64,000 bases of DNA from an uncultured Litoreibacter sp. Its GTDB lineage: Bacteria > Pseudomonadota > Alphaproteobacteria > Rhodobacterales > Rhodobacteraceae. Within the stretch, counting starts at the first letter, position 1. Each line of letters starts with the position of its first letter. The stretch spans positions 620,001-684,000 of the forward strand of contig CANLUY010000002.1 in NCBI GenBank assembly GCA_947494435.1, given 5' to 3'. The notes beneath the pieces are model-generated. The model was not told where the DNA came from, did no database searches, and saw only the letters and a list, made by a program, of their open reading frames with translations. A program made the position numbers and the translations under genes. Positions 1-10,165 of this stretch are shown here, one piece after another.

Positions 1-2
1 AG

Positions 3-95
3 GGTGCTAAGCCGGATGGCGGAAAGCCTTCAGGAGCGCCAAAGCGAAAGCGCAATCGTCGGAGACGCGGCCAAGGGCCGAAGGTGGCTGCTTGA
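3..95 (+). CDS. C-terminal end of a protein truncated by the window edge; very basic tail (…GAKPDGGKPSGAPKRKRNRRRRGQGPKVAA*), possibly an RNA-binding/helicase-type protein
   Basis: Open frame from base 3 to TGA at 93-95; Arg/Lys-rich tail. Identity of the protein cannot be determined. Confidence 0.5.
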   Translation, partial: GAKPDGGKPSGAPKRKRNRRRRGQGPKVAA

Positions 96-234
96 GCGGT
101 TTTTAGTTCTGCAAACGCGGGATTTGTGTTCGTGGGCCATCTAGACGGAGGCGTAAAAGGCTAACCCGGTATCGAAATAATTGAAGGGACCACCTGTAGA
201 CTGCAAGTGATCCCTTTCGCTTTAAAGTAGACGG

Positions 235-873
235 TTAGCTATATAGACGCTGCACGCCGAAACTGTCGTGGATTTCATTAACAGTGGCTTCGTTAATGCC
301 AAGCGCCGTGGCCAGTTCATGTAGATATTGAGCCTCAGCGGGATGATCTGGTTCAATCGCCATAACAGACATCGAGTAAACTTGCGTCTCCATGCCTTGA
401 GGCGTGTCCTTAGCAAGGCCGGCCGCATCCACAGGCGCATTCATAGCCTCACGCACAAACTGCATATCCGCTGGGGTCGCGTCCTCGCCAATGGTCGCCA
501 TCAGTGTCTCACGCTCGTTTGTGTCGATTTCTCCATCGCAGCGAGCAGCCTGAACCATGGCGCGGATCATTAACCCGGCACTCTCTTCTGCGGGTGGTTC
601 TTCTTTCGGAGCGTCGCGGCTCAGCAAATCTTCGAGGCTTTGCGGGGCAGCATCAGTGCCACCACGTGCGGCAGCCAGACCCCCGAGCAATCCGCCAATA
701 CCGCCTAACGCACCTGCGCCTGCTCCTCCGCCCAAATTTTGACCAGCAGAGCCCGCTTTTGACTTTAGCTGTTCCATCATGTTGCCAATACCGCCAGATT
801 TTTGGACGGCACCCACGCCTTTTGCGATCGCAAACCCAATAGCAACTTTTGTAACCATGTTCATCAGTGACAT
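235..873 (-). CDS. DUF533 / TerB-like (YebE-like) tellurite-resistance-family protein
   Basis: Gly/Ala-rich N-terminus followed by TerB-like C-terminal domain (AARCDGEIDTNERETLM…). Confidence 0.75.
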   Translation of the reverse strand: MSLMNMVTKVAIGFAIAKGVGAVQKSGGIGNMMEQLKSKAGSAGQNLGGGAGAGALGGIGGLLGGLAAARGGTDAAPQSLEDLLSRDAPKEEPPAEESAGLMIRAMVQAARCDGEIDTNERETLMATIGEDATPADMQFVREAMNAPVDAAGLAKDTPQGMETQVYSMSVMAIEPDHPAEAQYLHELATALGINEATVNEIHDSFGVQRLYS

Positions 874-966
874 CTTAATCTCCCATCGTTGGCGTTTTGT
901 ACCTCCGTTAATAGGTGGGGCAGACTTCGGTGATTTGCAACACAGACCTCAGCTCCAGCCTGGAAT

Positions 967-2214
967 TTACATAAGTTCAGGCTCCCGCCCCAGACGTTTT
1001 GCCAATGGGGCGACTGTAAGTCCCTGGATTATAATTGAAAATATTACGACCACGTAAGTCGTTGTCAAAATGAACGACTTCCATTCATTCTCTGGCAAAG
1101 AGAGAGCCAAAGCCACTGATATCCCGCCTTTCAACCCGCCCCACGTCATGATCGGGATGACGCCGTTTGAAAATTCGCGGAAGGGGCGGAGCAATAAGAC
1201 GGGGACTGCCACTGCTGCTAACCGTGCGATGAGCGCAAGAACGATTGTCATCAGGCCCGCCTGAACAGCTTCAAATGAGAATGTGACTGCAAAAACCTCA
1301 AACCCGATCATGAGGAAAAGGACGGCATTTAAAATTTCATCAATAAGTTTCCAAAACGCATCGACATAATTCTGTGTCTGGTCGGACATGGCATGTTTGC
1401 TGCCGAAGTCACCTATCAGGAGACCAGCGCAAACCGCCATGATTGGGGCTGAAACGTGAAGGAATACAGCAAGTGAATATCCCCCAAAAGCCAAGGCCAG
1501 TGTGATCAGCACTTCGAGAGAGAAGTCATCAATGCGCTGCATAATCTTGTAGGTGCCATACCCCAAAGCGATGCCGAGCAAAGCGCCGCCAACGGCTTCT
1601 TGGAAAAAAAGCTGAGCTGCACCGGCAAGCCCACTTCCATGGCTATCGCCATGTGGAAAGGCAATGCCGACGAGGACCAAGAAGACGACATATCCGACCC
1701 CGTCGTTAAACAGGCTTTCGCCTGCAATTTTGGTTTCCATCGATTTCTTGAGATTGGCTTGGCGCAGCACGCCCAAAACCGCCACTGGATCTGTGGGAGA
1801 GATCAATGCTCCGAAGACCAAAGCTATTAAAATAGGCATGCCAGTGAGCCAACTAAACCCGACTCCAGCTATAACAGTTGAAAGACAAACACCGATTGTG
1901 GCCATGAGGGCGACAAGCCGCCATTGATCACGAAGGTCGCTCAGTTTGACGTGCAGCGCGCCCGCGAAAAGCAGTAATCCCAGCATGCCTTCAAGCAAGG
2001 CCTCCGAAAATGCGATATTCGTAACAACACCACGCACCTGATCAGCCATGCCAAGTGCGGGCCAAAGCCAGTCCAATCCCATCACGCTCAGTGAGGCGAT
2101 TAATGCAACAATCAAGATGCCGATGGCGCTTGGTAATTTAAGGAACCAATAATTCAGCGCGCCAAAAACTGCCGCCAAGACGATCAACAGCGACGCGATT
2201 TGAAGAAGTTCCAT
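967..2214 (-). CDS. CPA1-family sodium:proton antiporter
   Basis: Multi-TM protein with SPTDPVAVLGVL and GESLFNDGVGYVVF motifs typical of NhaP-type antiporters. Confidence 0.9.
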   Translation of the reverse strand: MELLQIASLLIVLAAVFGALNYWFLKLPSAIGILIVALIASLSVMGLDWLWPALGMADQVRGVVTNIAFSEALLEGMLGLLLFAGALHVKLSDLRDQWRLVALMATIGVCLSTVIAGVGFSWLTGMPILIALVFGALISPTDPVAVLGVLRQANLKKSMETKIAGESLFNDGVGYVVFLVLVGIAFPHGDSHGSGLAGAAQLFFQEAVGGALLGIALGYGTYKIMQRIDDFSLEVLITLALAFGGYSLAVFLHVSAPIMAVCAGLLIGDFGSKHAMSDQTQNYVDAFWKLIDEILNAVLFLMIGFEVFAVTFSFEAVQAGLMTIVLALIARLAAVAVPVLLLRPFREFSNGVIPIMTWGGLKGGISVALALSLPENEWKSFILTTTYVVVIFSIIIQGLTVAPLAKRLGREPELM

Positions 2215-2307
2215 ATGCAGTCCCTGCCATAACTTTGTGTTGGTCGACTGTAGGGACTGTGAAGCTTAGTTGACAGCGTGAGAGCGGAATTGTTGAGAGA
2301 CTGCGCC

Positions 2308-3723
2308 TTAGGTGCCGCAGAACGTCTGTGCGACGCGTTCTTGGTCTAGTGGTGCGGCTTGCAAGTCTTCGTGATCTGGTTGCTCGCTGAACGGTGATGA
2401 GAGAACATCGCTCAATCGTTCAAAAAGCTCAAAATCGTCTTTCAAAGCATTCTGAATGGCCGCCTCAATCTGATGGTTGCGCGGAATGAAGGCAGGGTTG
2501 GCTTGGGACATTAAAGTGATATCAGGCTGTCGCGCCTGCCAGTTTTCCGACCAAGCATCAAACGCAGTTCGGTCCACAAATTCGTCGCGCGCAGTGCCAT
2601 CCAAAAGGCGCCTAAACGTACGAGTGAAGTCGGCTTGGTTGTCAGACATCGTGGTCAAAAGATCCTGGACCAAGGTAATTTCGGCTTCACCACCTTCTGT
2701 TAAGCCAAGCTTTGCAAAGAAGACCTGCTTCCAAGCCTCAGTATACAGCGGTCCAAATGCATGCAGCGCATCCTGAGCTTGCTCCACAGCCGCGTTCATA
2801 TTTTCGCCAATTAATGGAAGAAGGGAGGACGCAAGTTGTGCGAGGTTCCAGACAAGGATTTCCGGCTGAGCGCCGTAGGCGTATCGTCCGAACTGATCAA
2901 TTGATGAGAACACTTTTGATGGATGGTAGGCATCCATGAAAGCGCAGGGTCCGTAGTCAATCGTCAGCCCACCGACATGACAATTGTCAGTGTTCATAAC
3001 ACCGTGGATAAAACCTAATCCCATCCATTTTGAAACTAATTTTGCCTGCGCATCGACAACGACTGACAAGAAACCAAGAGCGTCATCTGATTTTAAATGG
3101 GCGTAATGGCGTTTGATGCAGAAGCTAAGCAGGCTTGAAAGTGCCTCTGTGTCTTGCTGAGAGGCGAAGTACTGGAACGTCCCGACCCGCACATGACTGC
3201 TGGCAACCCGCGTTAAGATTGCGCCCGGATAGCGATCTTCACGTAAGACAGTATCGCCTGTCGTCACTACCGCCAACGCACGTGTGGTAGGGACGTTCAG
3301 CGCCGCCATTGCTTCGCTCACAAGGTATTCACGTATCACCGGTCCCAGCCATGCACGACCATCGCCTGCGCGGGAGTAGGGCGTCGGACCTGAACCCTTT
3401 AATTGGATGTCCCAATGCGACCCATCCGGCGCTGCAACCTCGCCCAGCAATAAAGCGCGGCCATCTCCTAATCTGGGGGACCAACCGCCAAACTGATGGC
3501 CCGCGTACACCTGAGCCAAAGGGTCAGCTCCATTTGGCAGCTTGTTACCAGCCAGCATCGCAACACCGTCCTCTGACTGAAGCCAATCAGTGTCGAGGCC
3601 GATTTGTGTTCCAAGATCTGAGTTGAGTTTCAGCAGCTTTGGAGCGGAAACCGGTTCTGCCTGCATTCTTGTATAGAACTTCTCCGGCAAGCGCGCGTAG
3701 CTGTTGTCAAACTGCGGGGTCAC
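2308..3723 (-). CDS. selO: Protein adenylyltransferase SelO (YdiU/UPF0061)
   Basis: YAGHQFGGWSPRLGDGRALLLGE and HGVMNTDNCHVGGLTIDYGPCAFMDAY motifs. Confidence 0.93.
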   Translation of the reverse strand: MTPQFDNSYARLPEKFYTRMQAEPVSAPKLLKLNSDLGTQIGLDTDWLQSEDGVAMLAGNKLPNGADPLAQVYAGHQFGGWSPRLGDGRALLLGEVAAPDGSHWDIQLKGSGPTPYSRAGDGRAWLGPVIREYLVSEAMAALNVPTTRALAVVTTGDTVLREDRYPGAILTRVASSHVRVGTFQYFASQQDTEALSSLLSFCIKRHYAHLKSDDALGFLSVVVDAQAKLVSKWMGLGFIHGVMNTDNCHVGGLTIDYGPCAFMDAYHPSKVFSSIDQFGRYAYGAQPEILVWNLAQLASSLLPLIGENMNAAVEQAQDALHAFGPLYTEAWKQVFFAKLGLTEGGEAEITLVQDLLTTMSDNQADFTRTFRRLLDGTARDEFVDRTAFDAWSENWQARQPDITLMSQANPAFIPRNHQIEAAIQNALKDDFELFERLSDVLSSPFSEQPDHEDLQAAPLDQERVAQTFCGT

Positions 3724-4661
3724 AACCGCGCCAGACGTTCGGTCAGCAATGTGAAGAACCCATCGGCGTCGATGTCACCCATAAACAAAGCGTTCGGCGC
3801 GCGCTCCGTTACACGCCACCAGTCAGCCACTGTCATTCCCAGCGTGAGATCTGACTGAGTTTCAATCTCGACGTTCACGTGTCTACCCGTAAACAAATCA
3901 GGCTTTATCAAATATGCTACAACACAAGGATCATGTAGTGGCGCGCCGGCGGAACCATATTTCTCTTTATCAAAGCGCTCGAAAAAATCTGTCCATTCAG
4001 CAACCATTCGACCGGGCTCAGTGCCAAGCGAGCGGAACGCATCAACACGCGCCCTCGTTGTGAGCGCCTTGTGCGTGACATCCAATGGCATCACAACAAT
4101 TTCAATTCCTGATTTAAAAACAATATCAGCAGCTTCTGGGTCAACGTAGATGTTGAATTCAGCGGCGGGTGTAATGTTTCCCACTTGAAAATAGGCGCCA
4201 CCCATAAGGACAATCTCCTGAACACGTTCAACGATATCAGGCGCTTTTTGAAAAGCTGTGGCGATGTTCGTAAGGGGCCCCAGTGGGCAGAGCGTGACGG
4301 TTCCAACGTCCTCCTTGCGGAGCGTTTCAATGATGAAGTCAACGGCGTGACCATCTTCAAGTTGCATAGTGGGGTTAGGTAGTTGGGGGCCGTCTAAGCC
4401 GGTTTTGCCGTGAACGTGTTCAGCCGTCACCAGTTTGCGGGACAAGGGCGCGTCACATCCGGCATAGACGGGGATATCGGTTCGCCCCGCCAACTCGCAT
4501 ACGATCAACGCATTTTTTTGTGTGAGAGGTAGTGGAACATTGCCCGCGACCGCCGTTATACCCAAAACCTCCACCTCAGGCGAAGCAAGCGCCAGCAGAA
4601 TTGCAACCGCGTCATCTTGACCGGGGTCGGTGTCGATAATGATCTTGCGGGGCGTGCTCAT
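3720..4661 (-). CDS. Inosine-uridine preferring nucleoside hydrolase
   Basis: IIIDTDPGQDDAVAILLA signature and GPLTNIA motif; 4-nt overlap with selO. Confidence 0.92.
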   Translation of the reverse strand: MSTPRKIIIDTDPGQDDAVAILLALASPEVEVLGITAVAGNVPLPLTQKNALIVCELAGRTDIPVYAGCDAPLSRKLVTAEHVHGKTGLDGPQLPNPTMQLEDGHAVDFIIETLRKEDVGTVTLCPLGPLTNIATAFQKAPDIVERVQEIVLMGGAYFQVGNITPAAEFNIYVDPEAADIVFKSGIEIVVMPLDVTHKALTTRARVDAFRSLGTEPGRMVAEWTDFFERFDKEKYGSAGAPLHDPCVVAYLIKPDLFTGRHVNVEIETQSDLTLGMTVADWWRVTERAPNALFMGDIDADGFFTLLTERLARL

Positions 4662-5965
4662 AAGGGGCGAACTTTCAGGTTGGTAATTCTGTTTTCGGAT
4701 TTGCCAGTTACTTCAAAGCGATAGCCGTGGAAGTTAAAAACCTGATTAACCTCTGGAATGGATTGCGCTTCATGGATAACAAGTCCTGCAACGGTGTTAG
4801 CTTCTTCATCGGGTAAGTCCCAGTCGAGCTCTCGATTGAGGTCACGAATGGTCATTGCACCTTCTATGTCATAAGCGCCATCCGCACCGGCTTGAGGTCG
4901 CTGCTCATCCCCGACGTCAAATTCATCAGTGATTTCACCCACAATCTCTTCAAGGATGTCTTCCAAGGTGATCAGGCCTTGGAGGCTGCCATATTCATCA
5001 ACGACCAAAGCGAAATGGGAAGACTGCGCAAGGAACTGGCGCATTTGTTCTTCAAGCGTCGTTGTTTCCGGCACAAAATACGGCTCGCGCACGACATCCA
5101 TTACGTTGAAGCCATCGAGAGAACCGGTCAGGCCATCGGGGCGCCTCAGGGCTTTATCCACTGAGCGAAGCAGGTCTTTGGCATGTAAGACACCAACAAT
5201 GTTTTCTGGTTCATCGCGATAAACGGGCAGGCGGGTATGAGCAGATTTCAGGCTTTGACCGATGATATCCTCGGGCGTGTCTTCGCAATTGATCATCTCG
5301 ATTTCAGAGCGGTGAAGCATGATTTCTTCGACGTCACGTTCGGCCAAATCTAATGCGCCAAGCAGCCTGTCGCGTTGCTCTTTTTGAACGACACCCTCTT
5401 GATGGCCCAATTCTAGAGCGCCTGCAATTTCCTCATGAACCGAAAGGATGTGGCTGTCTGGGTCTGTCTCGACCCCAAATACCTTCAATAGCTGCCTTAC
5501 GAGTGCGCGGACAACATTCACGACGGGCGCAAAGATCAAAACAACCAGTTTAATTGGGGCAGACACTTTCGCAGCGGCCGTCTCAGCGTTCGTGATCGCG
5601 TAGGTCTTGGGAAGAACTTCCGCAAAAACCAAGACCAGCAAGGTCATCACGAGCGTCGCGAGCGCGACGCCAGATTCCCCAAAAAGCTTTGTGAACAACG
5701 CTGTGGCAAGCGACGTTGCAAGAATATTGACTAGGTTGTTGCCGAGAAGAACAGACCCGATCAGGCGTTCGCTATCCTCTGTGATCTCTAGCGCGCGTTC
5801 CGCACCGGCAGAGCCTTTATCTGCTTGGGAGCGCAACTTGCCGCGTGAGGCCGCCGTTAAAGCCGTCTCGGACCCAGAAAAGAAGGCCGACATCACCAAG
5901 AGCAACATGATCGCTCCGGCGGTGAGCCAAGAAGCGGTTTCGATCAGCGATGAGGGGTCGTCCAT
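4658..5965 (-). CDS. HlyC/CorC (CNNM) family transporter with CBS domains
   Basis: N-terminal DUF21 TM region (FFSGSETALTAASRGKL), CBS pair, CorC_HlyC C-terminal domain. Confidence 0.9.
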   Translation of the reverse strand: MDDPSSLIETASWLTAGAIMLLLVMSAFFSGSETALTAASRGKLRSQADKGSAGAERALEITEDSERLIGSVLLGNNLVNILATSLATALFTKLFGESGVALATLVMTLLVLVFAEVLPKTYAITNAETAAAKVSAPIKLVVLIFAPVVNVVRALVRQLLKVFGVETDPDSHILSVHEEIAGALELGHQEGVVQKEQRDRLLGALDLAERDVEEIMLHRSEIEMINCEDTPEDIIGQSLKSAHTRLPVYRDEPENIVGVLHAKDLLRSVDKALRRPDGLTGSLDGFNVMDVVREPYFVPETTTLEEQMRQFLAQSSHFALVVDEYGSLQGLITLEDILEEIVGEITDEFDVGDEQRPQAGADGAYDIEGAMTIRDLNRELDWDLPDEEANTVAGLVIHEAQSIPEVNQVFNFHGYRFEVTGKSENRITNLKVRPL

Positions 5966-6066
5966 TTCGGGTGTTTTTTCCAGTAAGACTTGAGATATGA
6001 AGTAGTTATGGGGCGCAGGGCCGATTGGTTCAAGTGCTGTAGGAAAATCAACAGGTTTAACTGAGC

Positions 6067-6858
6067 ATGAAGGTCACTGACTTAGGCGAGCTAACAGGCA
6101 AGGTTGTGTTGTTTGGTGGGCCTTATGCGAACCTCCAAGCGACAAGAGCTCTCTTCAAAGAAATTGCTGATGTGCCGGTCTGCAACCGTGTATGCACGGG
6201 CGATCTCGTTGCATATTGCGCGGACCCGGTTGCGACAACCGAATGCATAAGATCGCAAACCGGTGCAATTGTAGCCGGAAATTGCGAAATTCAGCTTGCC
6301 AATGACGCTGACGATTGCGGCTGTGGGTTTGAAGAAGGATCAGTTTGTGATTTGGCTTCGCAAGGGTGGTATCCTTTCGCGCGGGCGAGAATGAACGCGT
6401 ATAGAGATTGGTTCGTCGAGCTTCCAAAGATCGTTACATTCCGTCACGCTGAAAAACGTTGTGCCGTGATACATGGCGGGATCAGTGACATCGCTCGCTT
6501 CATCTGGCCAAGCGATAGCGATACGGTTTTCCTTGAAGAGATCAAGCTGCTGGAAGACATCGTAGGCGACATTGATATTGTCGTCGCAGGTCATTGCGGT
6601 TTGCCGTTTGAAAGGCGCGTCGGTCGTTATAACTGGATCAATGCGGGCGTCATCGGGATGCCTCCGCATGATGGGAAAGCTGACACACGTTACGCTATTC
6701 TGAGCGAAGACGGCGTCAGATTTCATACCCTGATATACGACTATAGCGCTGCGTCCGAGGCAATGAGGGGCGAGGGTCTTGTCAACGGATACGCTCAGGC
6801 CCTGATCAACGGTCTATGGCCATCTGAAGATGTTTTGCCTTCCGAATTAAGGCTTTAA
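6067..6858 (+). CDS. Metallophosphoesterase family protein
   Basis: VLFGGPYANLQATRALF, CTGDLVAYCADP, GNCEIQL, VIHGG and VAGHCGLPF motifs of calcineurin-like phosphoesterases. Confidence 0.85.
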   Translation: MKVTDLGELTGKVVLFGGPYANLQATRALFKEIADVPVCNRVCTGDLVAYCADPVATTECIRSQTGAIVAGNCEIQLANDADDCGCGFEEGSVCDLASQGWYPFARARMNAYRDWFVELPKIVTFRHAEKRCAVIHGGISDIARFIWPSDSDTVFLEEIKLLEDIVGDIDIVVAGHCGLPFERRVGRYNWINAGVIGMPPHDGKADTRYAILSEDGVRFHTLIYDYSAASEAMRGEGLVNGYAQALINGLWPSEDVLPSELRL

Positions 6859-7802
6859 GATTTGTCCGCAAGTGGGTGTTTTTCGAGTACAAGTTCTTTC
6901 AGACGTTCATCTAAAACATGTGTATAGATTTCAGTAGTCGAGATATCTGCATGTCCCAGCAGCGTTTGAATGGCACGCAAATCTGCCCCACCTGCGAGCA
7001 AATGCGTGGCAAAGGCATGTCGAAGCGTATGTGGCGTTACCTTTGACGGATCAACGCCACCCGCCACAGCCAATTCTTTGATAAGCATATAGAAGCGGTG
7101 TCGTGTCAGGTGGCCAAGCTTTCCGCGAGACGGAAACAAAAACTTAGAACCAACAGCGCCTTTCTTTTTGGCCTCATCGTCGCGCTGATCACGTCGTTTG
7201 ATCCAGACCGCAACCGCATCGCGGGCGGCCGGCGCCAAAGGAACCATACGTTCTTTACCACCTTTGCCGCGGACAAGGATCATACGCGGGTCGCCACGAG
7301 CTGCCGAGACGGGCAAGGTTACCAATTCACTCACCCGCATGCCTGTGGCGTAAAGCAGTTCCATCATGCAGGTGTTACGCAATCGGTCATCTTGCGACTT
7401 TGCACTTGTCTGCGCAGCTCCTAGCAATCGGTCCACTTCTTCGAGGGACAGCGTTTTGGGGAGCGATTTTGTTTGTCCCGGACCTTTGATCTGGATCGCG
7501 GGGTTGGCATCCCGCCAGCCTTCTTCATACGCAAATCGATAGAGTTGCTTGATTGCTGACAGACGGCGGGCTCGCGTGGAGGCCGCCAGCCCGGCCGTAT
7601 CGCAATCAATCAGATAGTTTTCGACATCTTCGCGTGAAGCGTTTTCCAGCGTCTTGCCGGTGCGTCCTAGCCAATGCGCCCAGTCAATCAAGTCGCGGCC
7701 ATAGGCCAATCGTGTATTCTCAGAAGCATCAAGTTCGGCGGCCTGGGCATCAAGGAACGTTTCGATCCACCTTGATGCGTCGTAGGAAAGCGGGGCATTC
7801 AT
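6855..7802 (-). CDS. xerD: Site-specific tyrosine recombinase XerD
   Basis: Core-binding SAM-like domain plus catalytic R…HTLRHAFATHL…GHADISTTEIYTH. Confidence 0.92.
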   Translation of the reverse strand: MNAPLSYDASRWIETFLDAQAAELDASENTRLAYGRDLIDWAHWLGRTGKTLENASREDVENYLIDCDTAGLAASTRARRLSAIKQLYRFAYEEGWRDANPAIQIKGPGQTKSLPKTLSLEEVDRLLGAAQTSAKSQDDRLRNTCMMELLYATGMRVSELVTLPVSAARGDPRMILVRGKGGKERMVPLAPAARDAVAVWIKRRDQRDDEAKKKGAVGSKFLFPSRGKLGHLTRHRFYMLIKELAVAGGVDPSKVTPHTLRHAFATHLLAGGADLRAIQTLLGHADISTTEIYTHVLDERLKELVLEKHPLADKS

Positions 7803-9352
7803 GAACTTGGCCGTGTTAGCAACATGTGTAAGGCGGTCTGCCGCGCGACGTCTTCCAGTCCCAAATGGCTCAATACGGACAGTCCGTGTTCTACATCACT
7901 GGGGTCTGATCGCGGTCCATCCGCCATTAGCTCAAGGGCCGCGAGAACCGCTTCCCCGAGACGCCGTTTTTCTAGCAAAGAAGCAATTTGCGGGATTGGC
8001 TCGGATGTCGTTAGTCCGGCTATGATCGCGGCCTCCAACGGGTCATCACTCACGGACGTTTCTAGTTGACCGGTGGCCACTGATCTCCAGAGGGTTGGTA
8101 TTGTTTCTTGAGGCTCCGCATTTGCGGTCGCTTCGTAGTCTTTGGACATCAGACCTGCGCGCGCGGCCTCGAAAGTAGCTGCTGGCGTGAGGGGATATTT
8201 GTTGAGTTGTGCACCGTAGTGTCGACTGAAGGCATGTTCCAAGCTGACGCTACGCATTGCGCGCATTGCTTTTGGCAGATGCGCAGAAATTCCATTTGGG
8301 TCCTTAGCTTCTAAGGCTGTCTCAAAGGCCTGAATGGCCTCAACTCGATCCCAAACCCCGCCCGAAGCGGCTTGTGTGCGCTCTGTGTACAGCGCAAATA
8401 ACTGATCCGGTAAGATCGCATTGGTACGCGCCAGTCTTTCCGCCGCAGAAATACGTGCTTTCCAACCTCGTGTTTCTGCTAGGTCTGCATACGCAAACGC
8501 ATGCGGCAACCCACCAAGGCTAAGTGGTTCGCCGATTGCTTCATGCATTTTGAACATCAAGGGTGTAATGCGATCTGGTATTGGTAAAAGCGGTTCGCCT
8601 TCAAACAAGTCAGGATCAAGAAAGCGCGCGAGCAGATCGTCTTCTTTTTTGCTTATTACACCTAAAGTACCACCAGTTCCCAAGGTCAAAGCCGCCGCGT
8701 CCCAATCCCCGGCGCGAGCTAGACAGAAAATTCGTGCAGGGTAGGTGGGTGCTATGGCAGGGTTTTGCAGCATAGAGCGGCACGCTTGCGCTTCCTGTCC
8801 GATAAGTAAGCTGACATCAAACCAACGCCCAAATACTGCGGGCCGTGTCGGACCGGCGCGAGCCAGTAAGGCTTGCGCCTGATCCAAAGCGCCCATTTCC
8901 AAAAGCTTATCGACGCGTGCCAAGAATAATTCGGCACCACCAGTGCTATCTGCAGGTGGGGGTAGCTCGGCCAACATCATAACAGTCAGAAATTCGCTCA
9001 GCGGTGGAGGCAAATCGGAGCGAAGATCCCTGAGTTGGCGCGCCAGCTCTTTCGCGGAAGAGGTCGACCAAAAGTCCACCGGAAGGCCGGTTGTGCTTCG
9101 AGGTAAAATGCCAACAGAGTCCAACTTGATCTGTCCAAGCGGCGTTGTGGTCACGGTGACCACTGAGGCGGACGTTGCGACGTCGTCAGTTTTTGGTTTG
9201 GGTTGGGTGATAATCGGTTTTGGAACTTCACGCACCACATCCGAAAGCCAATCAATCGCAGAAAGTGGTCTATCGGTATCCTGAGCAACGGCCGCAAAAG
9301 GCGCGCACAGACACATCACACAGAGAGCAACTCGAAATCCGTTAATTCGCAT
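7799..9352 (-). CDS. Hypothetical secreted, helical-repeat-like protein
   Basis: Long ORF with N-terminal signal peptide (MRINGFRVALCVMCLCAPFAAVAQD); start placed at internal ATG 9352 (ORF track starts at 9361); 4-nt overlap with xerD. Confidence 0.75.
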   Translation of the reverse strand: MRINGFRVALCVMCLCAPFAAVAQDTDRPLSAIDWLSDVVREVPKPIITQPKPKTDDVATSASVVTVTTTPLGQIKLDSVGILPRSTTGLPVDFWSTSSAKELARQLRDLRSDLPPPLSEFLTVMMLAELPPPADSTGGAELFLARVDKLLEMGALDQAQALLARAGPTRPAVFGRWFDVSLLIGQEAQACRSMLQNPAIAPTYPARIFCLARAGDWDAAALTLGTGGTLGVISKKEDDLLARFLDPDLFEGEPLLPIPDRITPLMFKMHEAIGEPLSLGGLPHAFAYADLAETRGWKARISAAERLARTNAILPDQLFALYTERTQAASGGVWDRVEAIQAFETALEAKDPNGISAHLPKAMRAMRSVSLEHAFSRHYGAQLNKYPLTPAATFEAARAGLMSKDYEATANAEPQETIPTLWRSVATGQLETSVSDDPLEAAIIAGLTTSEPIPQIASLLEKRRLGEAVLAALELMADGPRSDPSDVEHGLSVLSHLGLEDVARQTALHMLLTRPSS

Positions 9353-9476
9353 CCAGCACAACCGGTTGATTCACCTCGACCCGATTTGGTGTCAGGTCGC
9401 CGAAATACGCATAGCCGATAATTGCGACAATGCCCATCACGATCAGAAAAACCAGTAGCTTTAGTAGTCGCCCCAT
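9342..9476 (-). CDS. 44-aa single-TM microprotein MGRLLKLLVFLIVMGIVAIIGYAYFGDLTPNRVEVNQPVVLDAN
   Basis: Read by hand on the minus strand (ATG at 9474-9476, TAA at 9342-9344); clean N-terminal TM helix; overlaps the start of the downstream secreted-protein gene. Below the ORF-track length cutoff. Confidence 0.75.
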   Translation of the reverse strand: MGRLLKLLVFLIVMGIVAIIGYAYFGDLTPNRVEVNQPVVLDAN

Positions 9477-9601
9477 ACCTACATTGCCCCTTCTCAATTC
9501 TGCCTCAGCGGATCTTAGGACACAAAATCCTCGTCCAGTTAATTCGTTTTATATATGGTGTTTACGGTAAGATCACGCCATTCAGAGCTAAGAAATAATA
9601 A

Positions 9602-10165
9602 TTGAGCGAGAGAATGCCACCTATGCCGGCAAATTTGAACAAGCCAGTGGTGCTGGTGGGCATGATGGGATCCGGCAAAAGCGCGGTCGGCAAAGCATTA
9701 GCTGAAATACTCGATGTTTCGTTTCTGGACTCTGATGATGCGCTCACCCGGGCCGCTAATATGAGCATTTCAGAAATATTCGAACGTGACGGCGAGGCCT
9801 TTTTTCGAGCGAGGGAAACCGAGGTGATAGACAGGTTGCTCACTGGAACGCCCGCAATAGTATCAACTGGGGGTGGCGCGTATATGTCTCAACGCAATCG
9901 AGATTTAATCTCGGAAAAGGCTGTGTCTGTTTGGTTAAAGGCGGATCTGGAGCTGCTATGGAGCCGCGTAAAACACAAGACAACCCGTCCGTTACTTAGG
10001 ACGGACAATCCGAAACGTACCTTGGAAGAAATCTATCATGCGCGTACGCCAGTCTACGCGGGCGCTGATCTGGCGGTTGATGCCCGGCCCGAATACTCCA
10101 TTGAAGATATGGCGGAAGCAGTCATCAAAACACTTACGGACGCCAAAATCGTGGGGGCAAGTTGA
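9602..10165 (+). CDS. aroK: Shikimate kinase
   Basis: GMMGSGKSAVGKALA P-loop, DSDDALTRAANMSISEIF, STGGGAY motifs. Confidence 0.95.
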   Translation: MSERMPPMPANLNKPVVLVGMMGSGKSAVGKALAEILDVSFLDSDDALTRAANMSISEIFERDGEAFFRARETEVIDRLLTGTPAIVSTGGGAYMSQRNRDLISEKAVSVWLKADLELLWSRVKHKTTRPLLRTDNPKRTLEEIYHARTPVYAGADLAVDARPEYSIEDMAEAVIKTLTDAKIVGAS

